Shown: positions 1-7,593, counted from the first letter of the stretch. The stretch is 64,000 bases of DNA from Chryseobacterium bernardetii (GCF_003815975.1 NZ_CP033932.1:1116001-1180000); one strand, 5' to 3'. Made by a program: numbers and translations. Notes: generated by a model from the letters alone, not told the origin.

Positions 1-3
1 AAA

Positions 4-23
4 AGGATTTGAAAGCAAATCCT
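4..23 (-). terminator. Probable terminator after the first tRNA-Leu
   Basis: An 8-bp perfect stem (AGGATTTG / CAAATCCT) with a 4-nt loop. On the minus strand it is followed by T residues that run to the window edge. It lies 12 bases past the 3' end of the leftward tRNA-Leu, so it would end that transcript. The full T tract lies outside the window. Confidence 0.6.
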
Positions 24-35
24 ACTTTTTGTTGG

Positions 36-117
36 TGCGGATGAAGGGACTCGAACCCCCACGCCTCACGGCACCAGATCCTAAGTCTGGCGTGGCTACC
101 AATTACACCACATCCGC
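36..117 (-). tRNA. tRNA-Leu (anticodon TAG)
   Basis: 82-nt class II tRNA on the minus strand. The acceptor arms GCGGATG and CATCCGC pair over 7 bp and the discriminator is A. The anticodon loop CTTAGGA sits on a CCAGA/TCTGG stem and gives anticodon TAG (reads CUA). The T arm contains GTTCGAGTC, and a long variable arm is present as expected for leucine. No CCA is encoded. The sequence is identical over its whole length to the copy at 412-493. Confidence 0.95.
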
Positions 118-202
118 CGGTTATATTGATCTGTTTTCCACAGATTCAAAATCTATTCTCTTACAAATATAAGAAATTCTAATTAAAGAACACTCTCTAT
201 AA

Positions 203-238
203 AAACAAAAAACCCTCCGTAACGAAATACAGAGGGCT
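203..238 (-). terminator. Terminator of the three-tRNA transcript
   Basis: Hairpin with arms at 213-221 and 228-236 (CCCTC.GTA against TAC.GAGGG, one mismatch), followed on the minus strand by seven T. It lies just past the 3' end of tRNA-Leu(TAA), so it should end the transcript carrying the tRNAs at 493-242. The first tRNA-Leu (36-117) would then need its own promoter or read-through. Confidence 0.75.
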
Positions 239-241
239 TTG

Positions 242-325
242 TACCCCAGGCGGGACTTGAACCCGCACGCCAAAAGAGGCACAGGATTTTAAGTCCTGCG
301 TGTCTACCAGTTCCACCACCAGGGC
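242..325 (-). tRNA. tRNA-Leu (anticodon TAA)
   Basis: 84-nt class II tRNA. The anticodon loop CTTAAAA on a CAGGA/TCCTG stem gives TAA. D arm GTGG...TGGTAGAC, long variable arm and T loop GGTTCAAGTC are present. The acceptor stem closes with G-U pairs at both ends. It is the last member of the leftward cluster Leu(TAG)-Gly(GCC)-Leu(TAA). Confidence 0.93.
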
Positions 326-334
326 ATGGTGTGG

Positions 335-407
335 AGCGAAAAACGGGATTCGAACCCGCGACCCCAACCTTGGCAAGGTTGTGCTCTACCAGCTGAGCTA
401 TTTTCGC
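335..407 (-). tRNA. tRNA-Gly (anticodon GCC)
   Basis: 73-nt tRNA. Acceptor GCGAAAA pairs with TTTTCGC and the discriminator is T, as usual for glycine. The anticodon loop TTGCCAA on an AACC/GGTT stem gives GCC. T arm GCGGG-TTCGAAT-CCCGT. It sits 9 nt upstream of tRNA-Leu(TAA) and 4 nt downstream of the second tRNA-Leu(TAG), so the three are surely co-transcribed and processed. Confidence 0.95.
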
Positions 408-411
408 ATAG

Positions 412-493
412 TGCGGATGAAGGGACTCGAACCCCCACGCCTCACGGCACCAGATCCTAAGTCTGGCGTGGCTACCAATTACACCACATCCGC
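412..493 (-). tRNA. tRNA-Leu (anticodon TAG), second copy
   Basis: 82-nt copy identical base for base to the tRNA at 36-117 (same anticodon loop CTTAGGA, acceptor GCGGATG). It is first in the leftward tRNA transcript. The flanks of the two copies differ after a few bases, so only the tRNA unit itself is shared. Either gene conversion or an old duplication would explain this. Confidence 0.95.
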
Positions 494-671
494 TGGTTTT
501 TTGTATTGTAAGTTTTAAAGAGCTTGCTTCGTTTTTGTGAGTGCAAATATAGGACAATTTCCTTTACCTCCAAACTTTTTCGAGAAAAAAATTAAAATTT
601 CCAGTTTTTTTTTCAGTGGCACCTATTATTACATTTCATTTTCTTACTTTTACAACGTTAATAATTACGAT

Positions 672-1049
672 ATGGAATTACAAGGAACGGTAAAGAAACT
701 TTTTGAAACTCAAACTTTTGCAAGTGGATTTCAAAAAAGAGAATTGGTTATTTTAACCCAGGAACAGTATCCACAGCCGATAAACATAGAATTTTTATCT
801 GATAAAATTAGTTTGTTAGATAACCTTAAAGAAGGTGAAAATGTAAAGATAGGAATCAATATCAGAGGTAGAGAATGGATTTCTCCACAAGGTGAAACGA
901 AATACTTCAACTCTATTACAGGATGGAGAGTAGAAAAAGTTTTTGATAACGGATCAGAACCTACTCAGGCTATGCCTCAGCAATCAGCATCTCCTGTTTC
1001 TAATGAGAATCCGTTTGCCGGAGATGATGATGATGATTTACCTTTCTAA
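672..1049 (+). CDS. DUF3127 family protein with SSB-like acidic tail
   Basis: 125-aa protein starting MELQGTVKKLF. The open frame extends upstream to 537, but those 45 codons are low-complexity and not protein-like; the family begins at this ATG. The body (about residues 1-95) is the DUF3127 domain, which I believe is an OB-fold-like module found in Bacteroidetes. A Pro/Gln/Ser linker follows, then an acidic end DDDDDLPF. That tip closely resembles the DDDIPF-type tail by which bacterial SSB recruits replication and repair proteins. A nucleic-acid or SSB-partner role is inferred, not shown. It is divergent from the tRNA cluster and closed by its own terminator. Confidence 0.85.
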   Translation: MELQGTVKKLFETQTFASGFQKRELVILTQEQYPQPINIEFLSDKISLLDNLKEGENVKIGINIRGREWISPQGETKYFNSITGWRVEKVFDNGSEPTQAMPQQSASPVSNENPFAGDDDDDLPF

Positions 1050-1071
1050 TTAAAGAATTAAATCAAATATA

Positions 1072-1105
1072 AATCCTGCTTTCTTATAAAGTAGGATTTT
1101 TTTTC
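1072..1105 (+). terminator. Terminator after the DUF3127 gene
   Basis: An 11-bp stem AATCCTGCTTT / AAAGTAGGATT (one G-U pair) with a 5-nt loop, followed by eight T. It lies 23 bases after the stop codon and 8 bases before aat, so aat is either reached by read-through or transcribed from a promoter overlapping this hairpin. Confidence 0.8.
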
Positions 1106-1112
1106 TAAAAAA

Positions 1113-1766
1113 ATGGTCCGACTAGACGAAAACGAGATTTCATTCCCTGATCCTGAGGTATATGATGGACATGACGGGCTTATTGCCTACGGTGGAGACC
1201 TGTCTATAGAACGCATTTGGTTCGCTTATCAATTGGGGATTTTCCCCTGGTATAATCCGGGAGAGGAAATTCTGTGGTGGTGCCCTGATCCGAGATTTGT
1301 TTTAGTACCCGCTGAAATAAAGGTTTCAAAATCAATGAGAAAGCTATTAAACAGAAATGTTTTTACTTTTTCCGAGAACAAAAATTTCAGAGAGGTCATT
1401 AGAAACTGTCAGCAGGCTGTACGTAAAGGACAATCCGGAACATGGCTTTCTGATGAACTGATGCATTCTTTCATCAAACTTCATGAATATGGCCTGGCCA
1501 GAAGTATTGAGGTGTGGCAGGATGAAGAATTGGTAGGTGGCTTTTACGGCTTACAGATCGGAAATGTATTCTGTGGCGAAAGCATGTTCGCAAAAGTCAG
1601 CAATGCTTCAAAAGCCGGCTTTATTCACTTTGTGGAAAGCAATAAAGATCAGATTGAATTAATTGACTGTCAGTCTCATACTGAACACCTGGAGAGTCTT
1701 GGCGCCAAGATGATTCCGAAGAAAGAATTTTTAAAAATCCTACACGAGAACAATGAACGCAGATAA
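1113..1766 (+). CDS. aat: Leucyl/phenylalanyl-tRNA--protein transferase
   Basis: 217 aa. Transfers Leu or Phe from aminoacyl-tRNA to proteins with N-terminal Arg or Lys, marking them for ClpS/ClpAP degradation (N-degron pathway, cytoplasm). The family signature is clear: FPDP near the N terminus, DGLIAYGGDL, the YQLGIFPWY block around residues 41-49, the WWCPDPR block, and the later GGFYGLQIGNVFCGESMF block with the GNAT-like core. Length is typical. The last 14 bases overlap the start of the EamA gene, so the two are translated as a pair. Confidence 0.95.
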   Translation: MVRLDENEISFPDPEVYDGHDGLIAYGGDLSIERIWFAYQLGIFPWYNPGEEILWWCPDPRFVLVPAEIKVSKSMRKLLNRNVFTFSENKNFREVIRNCQQAVRKGQSGTWLSDELMHSFIKLHEYGLARSIEVWQDEELVGGFYGLQIGNVFCGESMFAKVSNASKAGFIHFVESNKDQIELIDCQSHTEHLESLGAKMIPKKEFLKILHENNERR

Positions 1767-2631
1767 AGAAAAATGGCTTCTTCTGGCCACCTTAAGCATT
1801 ATTTGGGGATCTTCTTTTATTTTAATCAAAAAATCACTGGATCATTTCAATCCGTATCAGGTAGGATCATTGAGGGTTCTTATTGCTGGTATTATTTTGC
1901 TTCCTATTGCTATTTCCAATTATAAACTTTTCCCGAAAAAACATATAAAGTGGCTTATTCTGGCTGCCTTAACCGGAAACTTTATTCCCATGTTCCTTTT
2001 CCCGATCGCAGAAAAGGAAGTTTCAAGCAGTATTGCAGGGATCATCAACTCTATGATGCCTATATTCGTTATTATCGTAGGTGCTTTGGTATGGAAGTTT
2101 GAAACAACGAAAAAACAAATCACAGGAACGCTCATAAGCTTTACCGGTGTCTGTATCCTGGCTTTTGGAGGAGGCGACAGCGGAGAATTGAAAATGATCC
2201 CAATTTTACTGCTGTTACTGGCTACTTTATGCTATGCTATGAGTACAACAACGGTGAAATCAAAACTTATGGAGGTTTCTTCCGTAGTTTTATCTTCTTT
2301 CATCTTTTCTTTTGTTTTATTTTTTCCCTCCGTTATCGCTCTTGCCAGTACGGGATTCTTTTCTGAATTCAGTTTTTCTAAGGACAATATGCTTGGACTT
2401 ATGTTTGTAAGTCTACTTTCTATTTTTGGAACCGGACTTGCTATGACTATGAACTACAGGCTATTAAAGGTTTCCTCCCCGCTTTTTGCTTCAACAGTTA
2501 CTCTTATCATGCCTATTGTAGCTATTATCTGGGGAATCATTGATGGTGAAAAGCTAACGGTTATGCAATTTATTGGAGCAGGAATTATTATTGCCGGGCT
2601 AATCTTTTTAAGAAGTAATCCAAAAAAATAA
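1753..2631 (+). CDS. DMT-superfamily (EamA) transporter
   Basis: 292 aa integral membrane protein with about ten hydrophobic helices arranged as two EamA repeats (about 10-140 and 150-288). Each repeat begins with the family pattern, the first as IIWGSSFILIKKSL. EamA proteins export metabolites such as amino acids or purines; the substrate cannot be told from the sequence. The start overlaps aat by 14 bases. It ends just before a bidirectional terminator. Confidence 0.9.
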   Translation: MNADKEKWLLLATLSIIWGSSFILIKKSLDHFNPYQVGSLRVLIAGIILLPIAISNYKLFPKKHIKWLILAALTGNFIPMFLFPIAEKEVSSSIAGIINSMMPIFVIIVGALVWKFETTKKQITGTLISFTGVCILAFGGGDSGELKMIPILLLLLATLCYAMSTTTVKSKLMEVSSVVLSSFIFSFVLFFPSVIALASTGFFSEFSFSKDNMLGLMFVSLLSIFGTGLAMTMNYRLLKVSSPLFASTVTLIMPIVAIIWGIIDGEKLTVMQFIGAGIIIAGLIFLRSNPKK

Positions 2632-2642
2632 TAAACAATAAA

Positions 2643-2666
2643 AAAGCCTGCATTTCTGCAGGCTTT
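2643..2666. terminator. Bidirectional terminator between convergent genes
   Basis: A perfect 10-bp stem AAAGCCTGCA / TGCAGGCTTT with a 4-nt loop and A/T runs on both sides, between the ends of the rightward EamA gene and the leftward TPR gene. Confidence 0.85.
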
Positions 2667-2686
2667 CAACTTTATTTAGTATACAC

Positions 2687-4069
2687 TTAGTTCTTTTTCT
2701 TCACTTTACTTACCTTCACCTTTTTAACTTCTTCCTTAATAAATGGATATTTTTTTTGCATATCCTTTACCAGGGACGGATCCAGCTCCAAAGCTTTCTG
2801 AAGCGATTCTATTCCTTTATCCTGATCTTTCAGGTTGAAAAAACAGTTGCTTAACTGGTAGTATAATTCTGCTCTGTTATGATGCCTGATTGCTGCATTT
2901 AAAACAGTAACAGCTTCTTCATATTCCCCAACAAGCATTAACACTTCTGAATAGGCATACCAATTGTAAAACCTTGACGGTTCAGCATCTACCAGCTTTT
3001 TAAGACAGGAAAGACTTTCTTCAAATTTCCCTGAATCAATAAACAGGAATGCTAATCTTTTCTGATAATCAAGATTATTTTCATTCAGCTGTGTTGCTTC
3101 TTTAGCAAAATGAAGGGCTTCAGACATACCACCCATTTCTTCATATAGATAAGACTGCTCCATCATGGCCAGATAAAACTGTGGGTCTTCTCTAAGCGAT
3201 TTCTGAAATGAGTTTAAAGCTAAAATGGGCTGTTTTAAAGCTTTATTACACAATCCGATTTTATAGTATGTGAATGCTTTGGTATATTCAAGTTCAAGCA
3301 TTTCCTCATACGTATCAATTGCTTTCTGATATTGTCCTAAAGCTTCATAACAAGCTGCCTTATTAGCATATACTCCTACAGAATTTGAATTAATGGCCAA
3401 TAAATAGTCGTATCCTTTTATAGCTTCATCAAAATTCTTTCTGTTGAAGTAGAATTGCCCGTATTCAAACCAGGCGGTTTCGGAATAAGGGAATTCGTCC
3501 AAATATTCATTAAGAAAGGCAATAGCCTCCTCACTCTTATTCAGATCACTGAAACACACCATTGCATTCTCCAGCGAATATTCATCTGAAGGATCTTCTT
3601 TAAGTGCTTTTCTGTAATGTTTAAGAGCGTTGAAGGGATCACCCAGATTTACATATTCATCTGCAATAAAGTTGTGAAGGAAGTTTTCTTCTTCCTCCAG
3701 CGTAAGGGCTTTTTTACAGATTTCAATGGATTTTCTAGGGTTACCCAGGTTCGAATAATACTTGGCGTAACAAACTAAAAAGTCTGTATTTTCCATAGAT
3801 GAACCTTTCAGTTCGTCTATAAGCTCTTTCGCCGTATTATATTCTTCCCATTCCAGAAGAATTTCAAGTCTTTTGATCTTGATATCTAATGAATTGGGGT
3901 GAAGCTTCAGCCCATAATTAACAGCCATATCAGCGTAATTAAAATCACCCAGCTCCAAATAATAAACAATGATATCTTCCAACTCCTCGGTATCGAAGTA
4001 GAATTCGTCATTGTTTTCCATCATTTCTTCGAACTTTTTCACAAGTTCATTTCCAAAATACTCTTCCAA
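2687..4069 (-). CDS. Cytoplasmic tetratricopeptide-repeat protein
   Basis: 460 aa, made almost entirely of about ten TPR units of 34 residues from residue 30 to 440 (examples: ALKHYRKALKEDPSDEYSLE, AIDTYEEMLELEYTKAF). The N terminus is acidic and the C-terminal 20 residues are Lys-rich. There is no signal peptide or membrane segment, so it is probably a cytoplasmic scaffold. The partner is unknown. It stands alone between a convergent terminator and a 209-bp AT-rich gap. Confidence 0.85.
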   Translation of the reverse strand: MEEYFGNELVKKFEEMMENNDEFYFDTEELEDIIVYYLELGDFNYADMAVNYGLKLHPNSLDIKIKRLEILLEWEEYNTAKELIDELKGSSMENTDFLVCYAKYYSNLGNPRKSIEICKKALTLEEEENFLHNFIADEYVNLGDPFNALKHYRKALKEDPSDEYSLENAMVCFSDLNKSEEAIAFLNEYLDEFPYSETAWFEYGQFYFNRKNFDEAIKGYDYLLAINSNSVGVYANKAACYEALGQYQKAIDTYEEMLELEYTKAFTYYKIGLCNKALKQPILALNSFQKSLREDPQFYLAMMEQSYLYEEMGGMSEALHFAKEATQLNENNLDYQKRLAFLFIDSGKFEESLSCLKKLVDAEPSRFYNWYAYSEVLMLVGEYEEAVTVLNAAIRHHNRAELYYQLSNCFFNLKDQDKGIESLQKALELDPSLVKDMQKKYPFIKEEVKKVKVSKVKKKN

Positions 4070-4278
4070 TAGTGTCCTCTTCGTCAGCCCAATGCCTGAA
4101 TTTCCTTACAGACCTCGGCAAACTTTATTAATTAATAATATATCTGAAACTGATATTCAAATATTTATGCAAAGTTGCAACTTTTTTTTGAATTATCCAT
4201 TTCATAAATTTCTATTATAAAAATAGTAAAAAAAGAAAACCGATAAAAGGATTGTGGATAAAAAAACGGAAATTGGGG

Positions 4279-5250
4279 TTAAATTCTTACTACAAGCCTC
4301 TTTCCTGTTTGTATCTCAGCATTCCATGCCGCTTCGATATTTTCTATATCAACATTTTCGGTTTCTATCTTTATTTTTCCATCTGCGGCAGCCTGAAACA
4401 TTTCGGGAATAATTTCTGAAAATAAAAGAGCAGATTCTTCCTCGGTCCAGCTTCCCAATCCCGATCCAGAAATCTGGATATCTGTTGCTCTTAGAATCTG
4501 TGAAGATAACTGGATGATATCACCGCTCATCCCGCCAACAGTAATGAGTTTCGTTTTATGGGAAAAAGTTCCGTCACCTTTAAATGCTGATAAAATGAGT
4601 TCCACAGAATGTCCCCAAATGTAATCGATAATAATATCGACAGGTGCTTCGTTATGAAGTTCCTTTATCTTCCTTTTAAAATCTTCATCACTTAACTGCA
4701 GGGAAATAACCTCATCAGCACCTAATTTACGAAGGTTCTGCAGGGATTCTTCGTTTCTCCCCGTAACAATAATCTTCCCGGCTCCATACACTTTTGCTAT
4801 CTGAACCGCAATTTTACCTGTAATTCCTGTGGCTCCATTCACAAGGACAACGCTTCCCGGCTGTATACCAGCTTTGAATTTTAATGCCATTGCCGAGCCC
4901 ATTACCGCGTTAGGAAGAGCCGCTGCTACAGAAAAATCCAGCCCTTCAGGAATAGGTACCATCATTTGCGGATTGGCAATGGCTTTTTCCGCAACAGTTC
5001 CCTTTTTACTGAAGAAATAAACTTTTGATCCGTCCTCAAGATAGCCTACTGCATCTGTGCCTACAATTGTGGGCTGATGGGCTCCTTTTTCTGTAGAATA
5101 ATGTTTTCCACCGGCTCTTGCTTTATCTAGATTTTTGATGGACGCTGCTTTTACAGTGACCATAACTTCGTTTTTACTTGATATTTCCGGTTCGGGAAAA
5201 TCTGTATATTGAGGAATACCTCCTTTTTCAAATACTACTGCTGCTTTCAT
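4279..5250 (-). CDS. Zinc-independent MDR / quinone-oxidoreductase-like dehydrogenase
   Basis: 323 aa. I start at the ATG giving MKAAVVFEKGG, the usual start of this family; the open frame runs 22 codons further upstream without protein-like content. N-terminal GroES-like fold (1-120), then a Rossmann fold with NGATGITGKIAVQIAKVYGA, the NADP(H)-binding motif of quinone oxidoreductases. The zinc ligands of alcohol dehydrogenases are absent. It probably reduces an unidentified quinone or enone with NADPH. No regulator is adjacent. No clear terminator follows. Confidence 0.85.
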   Translation of the reverse strand: MKAAVVFEKGGIPQYTDFPEPEISSKNEVMVTVKAASIKNLDKARAGGKHYSTEKGAHQPTIVGTDAVGYLEDGSKVYFFSKKGTVAEKAIANPQMMVPIPEGLDFSVAAALPNAVMGSAMALKFKAGIQPGSVVLVNGATGITGKIAVQIAKVYGAGKIIVTGRNEESLQNLRKLGADEVISLQLSDEDFKRKIKELHNEAPVDIIIDYIWGHSVELILSAFKGDGTFSHKTKLITVGGMSGDIIQLSSQILRATDIQISGSGLGSWTEEESALLFSEIIPEMFQAAADGKIKIETENVDIENIEAAWNAEIQTGKRLVVRI

Positions 5251-5323
5251 TGTTTTATATTTTTTGTACAAAATTAGGAAGCAGGGAGATGGGCAGACGA
5301 TAACATTTGTTATCAATTAGGAA

Positions 5324-5351
5324 GGAAGATGGAAGCAGGAGGCTGGAAGTT
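5324..5351. repeat. Four tandem G/A-rich heptamers
   Basis: Four consecutive 7-mers GGAAGAT, GGAAGCA, GGAGGCT, GGAAGTT in the gap between the MDR gene and the insertion sequence. A second cluster of the same heptamer family lies in inverted orientation at 6984-7004. Function unknown. From memory, similar degenerate GGAAGNN tracts occur between genes in Chryseobacterium. Confidence 0.6.
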
Positions 5352-5401
5352 ATTGAAGACCATCAATACTGATAAAGGATAATAAATGCAAGGATTACAA
5401 A

Positions 5402-5409
5402 CCGATTAT
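5402..5409. repeat. Left target-site duplication (CCGATTAT)
   Basis: CCGATTAT immediately outside the left end of the insertion sequence. The identical 8 bases follow the right end at 6796-6803. An 8-bp duplication is typical for ISL3-family transposition. Confidence 0.92.
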
Positions 5410-5425
5410 GGCTCAGTCTCAAAAG

Positions 5426-5456
5426 TTGGGGGGAATGTTAAGTAGTTTTATCTTTG
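5426..5456 (+). promoter_or_regulatory. Promoter inside the IS left end
   Basis: TTG at 5426-5428, 20 bases, then TATCTTTG at 5449-5456, matching the Bacteroidetes -33/-7 arrangement. The start codon follows only 4 bases after the -7 element, so the transcript would begin at or next to the ATG and be essentially leaderless. Confidence 0.6.
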
Positions 5457-5460
5457 CATC

Positions 5461-5814
5461 ATGTTAAGCGATCACGACCTTCTTAAATTATTACTTCCGG
5501 AATTTTTAGTAGAGCACTTTGATATCCTCAAAGCAGAAACTCATGATGCAGAACTTCATATTTATTTTGAAGAAAGAAATAGTATTCCCCATGAATTTAA
5601 AGAAAGGAGATTTGAATCCAAGGGCTTTTTACCTGAAATCATTGTAGATGATTATCCATTACGGGGTAAAATCGTAAAGCTCCATGTGAAAAGAAGAAGA
5701 TGGACAGATAAATCCTCCGGTGAGATCCTTCAGAGAGACTGGCAGCTTGTAGCGAAAGGCACACGGATGACAAAGGATTTGGCAGGCTTCTTAAAAAAAA
5801 TTAGCCGACACTAA
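5461..5814 (+). CDS. IS transposase, N-terminal frame (orfA)
   Basis: 117 aa, MLSDHDLLKLLL.... It carries the N-terminal domain of ISAon1-type transposases, with a basic stretch KLHVKRRRWTDKSSGE likely to contact DNA. It lacks the DDE catalytic core, which continues in another frame from 5795. The end of orfA runs through an A8 tract at 5793-5800 (tta aaa aaa att). A +1 shift, a -2 shift or RNA slippage on that tract would fuse it to orfB. A single-base assembly error in the run would look the same. Confidence 0.85.
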   Translation: MLSDHDLLKLLLPEFLVEHFDILKAETHDAELHIYFEERNSIPHEFKERRFESKGFLPEIIVDDYPLRGKIVKLHVKRRRWTDKSSGEILQRDWQLVAKGTRMTKDLAGFLKKISRH

Positions 5815-6772
5815 AGCTCTTCCCCTAAAAGTTATAGCAGAATTTTTCGGGATCAAAGGCAAGACCTTCCAGAGGCAATACAAGAATAATCTCAGCGAAT
5901 ATCATAGCTGGGAACAAAAACCGCACGCAGAGGACTGGATCATTTACCCTGAAAATGTCTCAGCCTCCTTATCTTTAGACGAAGTAGCATTATCTGATGG
6001 AGAACTTTATACCGTTCTTACCTCCAAAAAAGCAAAAGGGAGAAAAGGAAGTATTGTTGCTATGATAAAAGGTACCCAAAGTGATTTTGTCATCACACAT
6101 CTTTTGAAGATCAGCAGAAAACTTCGGATGAAGGTAAACGAAATTACATTGGATATGGCGGGTTCCATGAAACGTATTGCCCAACGCTGCTTTCCTGATG
6201 CAGTACAGGTTATTGATCGTTTTCATGTTCAGAAGCTGTCCATAGAGGCCCTTCAGGAGATCAGGATCAGGCATCGCTGGGAGGCTATTGAAATGGAAAA
6301 CAATCCTTTTAACAGTCACTCAGCTGAAACAGAAGTTTTTGCAAACGGAGATACCCGGAAACAGCTCCTGGCAAGAAGCAGGTATTTACTATATAAAAGC
6401 CGTGAGAAATGGACTCTGTCCCAGAAACAAAGAGCTTCGATCCTTTTTACCCAGTATCCTGATCTGGAACAGGCATATGAATTGACTGATGGACTTAGAA
6501 AAATTTATAACCAAAATATTTCGAAATCTGTAGCAATGACTAAACTGGCCCATTGGTTTAGAAATGTGGAAGAAGCAGATTTTAAATCTTTTTCTACCTT
6601 AAGAAAAACAATAATGAATCATTATAGAAATATTCTCAACTACTTTGATCAAAGAAGCACCAATGCTGCTGCTGAATCTTTCAATGCGAAAATAAAAAAC
6701 TTCAGAATGCAGCTCAGAGGAGTAAAAGACAGAACCTTTTTTATCTTCAGATTAGCTAAACTTTTTGCCTAG
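5795..6772 (+). CDS. IS transposase, catalytic frame (orfB, ISL3-type DDE)
   Basis: The frame is open from 5795 to the stop at 6770-6772 (325 codons). The first 89 codons lie upstream of the first ATG at 6062 and are clearly coding (KALPLKVIAEFFGIKGKTFQRQ...), which shows that translation enters from orfA. ISL3 catalytic residues are visible: the Asp in ITLDMAGSMKR, the Asp in QVIDRFHVQKL, and the Glu in AAAESFNAKIKNFRMQ. The frame ends 23 bp before the right end of the element. It appears intact apart from the frame change, which is usual for this group. Confidence 0.88.
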   Translation, partial: KKLADTKALPLKVIAEFFGIKGKTFQRQYKNNLSEYHSWEQKPHAEDWIIYPENVSASLSLDEVALSDGELYTVLTSKKAKGRKGSIVAMIKGTQSDFVITHLLKISRKLRMKVNEITLDMAGSMKRIAQRCFPDAVQVIDRFHVQKLSIEALQEIRIRHRWEAIEMENNPFNSHSAETEVFANGDTRKQLLARSRYLLYKSREKWTLSQKQRASILFTQYPDLEQAYELTDGLRKIYNQNISKSVAMTKLAHWFRNVEEADFKSFSTLRKTIMNHYRNILNYFDQRSTNAAAESFNAKIKNFRMQLRGVKDRTFFIFRLAKLFA

Positions 6773-6795
6773 TCCCCAACTTTTGCGCTTGATCC

Positions 6796-6803
6796 CCGAT
6801 TAT
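6796..6803. repeat. Right target-site duplication (CCGATTAT)
   Basis: Exact copy of the 8 bases at 5402-5409, directly after the right inverted repeat. It fixes the right boundary of the element. Confidence 0.92.
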
Positions 6804-6983
6804 TGTATCACTTTATTTTTCGGGCGCAGGGATATTTGTTCAGCTAAGAAAGTTGTCATTGCTGAGTGAAACACCTTTGCGGACATTTTTTTAATATTCT
6901 TTTTAAATTTGCGTCTGTTGCGGTAAAAAATAATTTATTTGAACAGCAAATGTATACCGGCATATCGACTGCCAGAAACTTAT

Positions 6984-7004
6984 CTCTTCCATCCTCCTGC
7001 TTCC
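6984..7004. repeat. Three G/A-rich heptamers in inverted orientation
   Basis: Read on the minus strand: GGAAGCA, GGAGGAT, GGAAGAG. This is the same heptamer family as at 5324-5351 but inverted, and it begins 3 bases beyond the final stop of the broken Crp-like gene. The stretch 6804-6983 between the IS and this cluster shows no gene that I can recognise. Confidence 0.55.
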
Positions 7005-7007
7005 CGC

Positions 7008-7589
7008 TTAATAAAGCTTTTCTTTCAATATTTTACTCTTTATCCTGCTGAGATGTACTGTTGTAATTCCCAAATATGAAGCAATATAATGCTGGGGAAC
7101 TCTTTTAATGATTTCCGGTTTTTGCTGAGCGAGCTGAATATACCTTTGCTGTGGTGTATCTTTTATAAATGAAAAGAAATGCTTCATCTAGTCGAAGATT
7201 CTCTCAAAAAGGGCATCCATAAAAAAGGTTCTGAGCTCAGGATGTTCATATACATCTTCCAGAAATGCTTCTACATCAGGTTTTGTAATTTTATATAAAA
7301 TACAGGGTTCTACCGTTTCAAAGGAAACCATACTGGGAAGTCCTTTTTTAAAGCTTTCCAACGAGGAAAACATAGTATTTTCCAGGAAAAACTGAAAAGT
7401 TACATCTTTACCGTCATTGTTATACCAGGCTCTCACAATTCCTTTTTCCAGATAGAATGCGTTATTTGAGACTTCTCCTTCATTCAAAAGCAGGGTTTTG
7501 GCAGGTACTTCCATCCGTTCAAAGTTTCCTATGAATTTTCTCCATTTCTCTTTGGGAAGGGGAAATCTGTTCTTGATATGTTCAAACAT
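7008..7589 (-). pseudogene. Crp/Fnr-type regulator interrupted by an in-frame amber codon
   Basis: The frame from ATG 7589 codes for 133 residues of a cyclic-nucleotide-binding-like domain (MFEHIKNRFPLPKEKWRKF...), stopping at a TAG at 7188-7190. Reading straight on in the same frame, the next 59 codons give MKHFFSFIKDTPQQRYIQL, then ...KRVPQHYIASYLGITTVHL-SRIKSKIL and a TAA at 7008. That is the helix-turn-helix end of the family. The total of 193 codons is the usual length, so a single codon (probably Tyr) has become TAG. As it stands the product would have no DNA-binding domain. Amber read-through or a base-call error cannot be excluded. Confidence 0.85.
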
Positions 7590-7593
7590 CGGA

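Larger units (their letters stand above)
5410..6795 (+). mobile_element. Complete ISL3-family insertion sequence (ISAon1-like)
   Basis: 1,386 bp. The ends form imperfect inverted repeats: 18 of 22 positions match when the left end (GGCTCAGTCTCAAAAGTTGG...) is compared with the reverse complement of the right end (GGATCAAGCGCAAAAGTTGG...). Both ends start with GG. A perfect 8-bp direct repeat flanks the element. Inside are two overlapping reading frames coding for an ISL3-type DDE transposase. A -33/-7 promoter sits inside the left end. The ISAon1 group name is from memory of how such two-frame Bacteroidetes elements are annotated. Intact ends and duplication indicate a fairly recent insertion. 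Confidence 0.92.

Noticed and set aside
183..557. A 124-codon open frame on the minus strand across the tRNA cluster
   Set aside because: It runs straight through three tRNA genes and a terminator; its peptide is simply translated tRNA sequence.
537..671. Upstream extension of the DUF3127 frame
   Set aside because: The extra 45 residues are low-complexity and not family-like; the conserved protein begins at 672.
5324..5351. CRISPR-like or tandem repeat array
   Set aside because: The units are contiguous 7-mers without spacers and there are no cas genes in the window.
7188..7190. Recoded TAG (suppression) as normal decoding in the Crp-like gene
   Set aside because: No other gene in the window needs an internal TAG to be sense, so a simple nonsense mutation is more likely.
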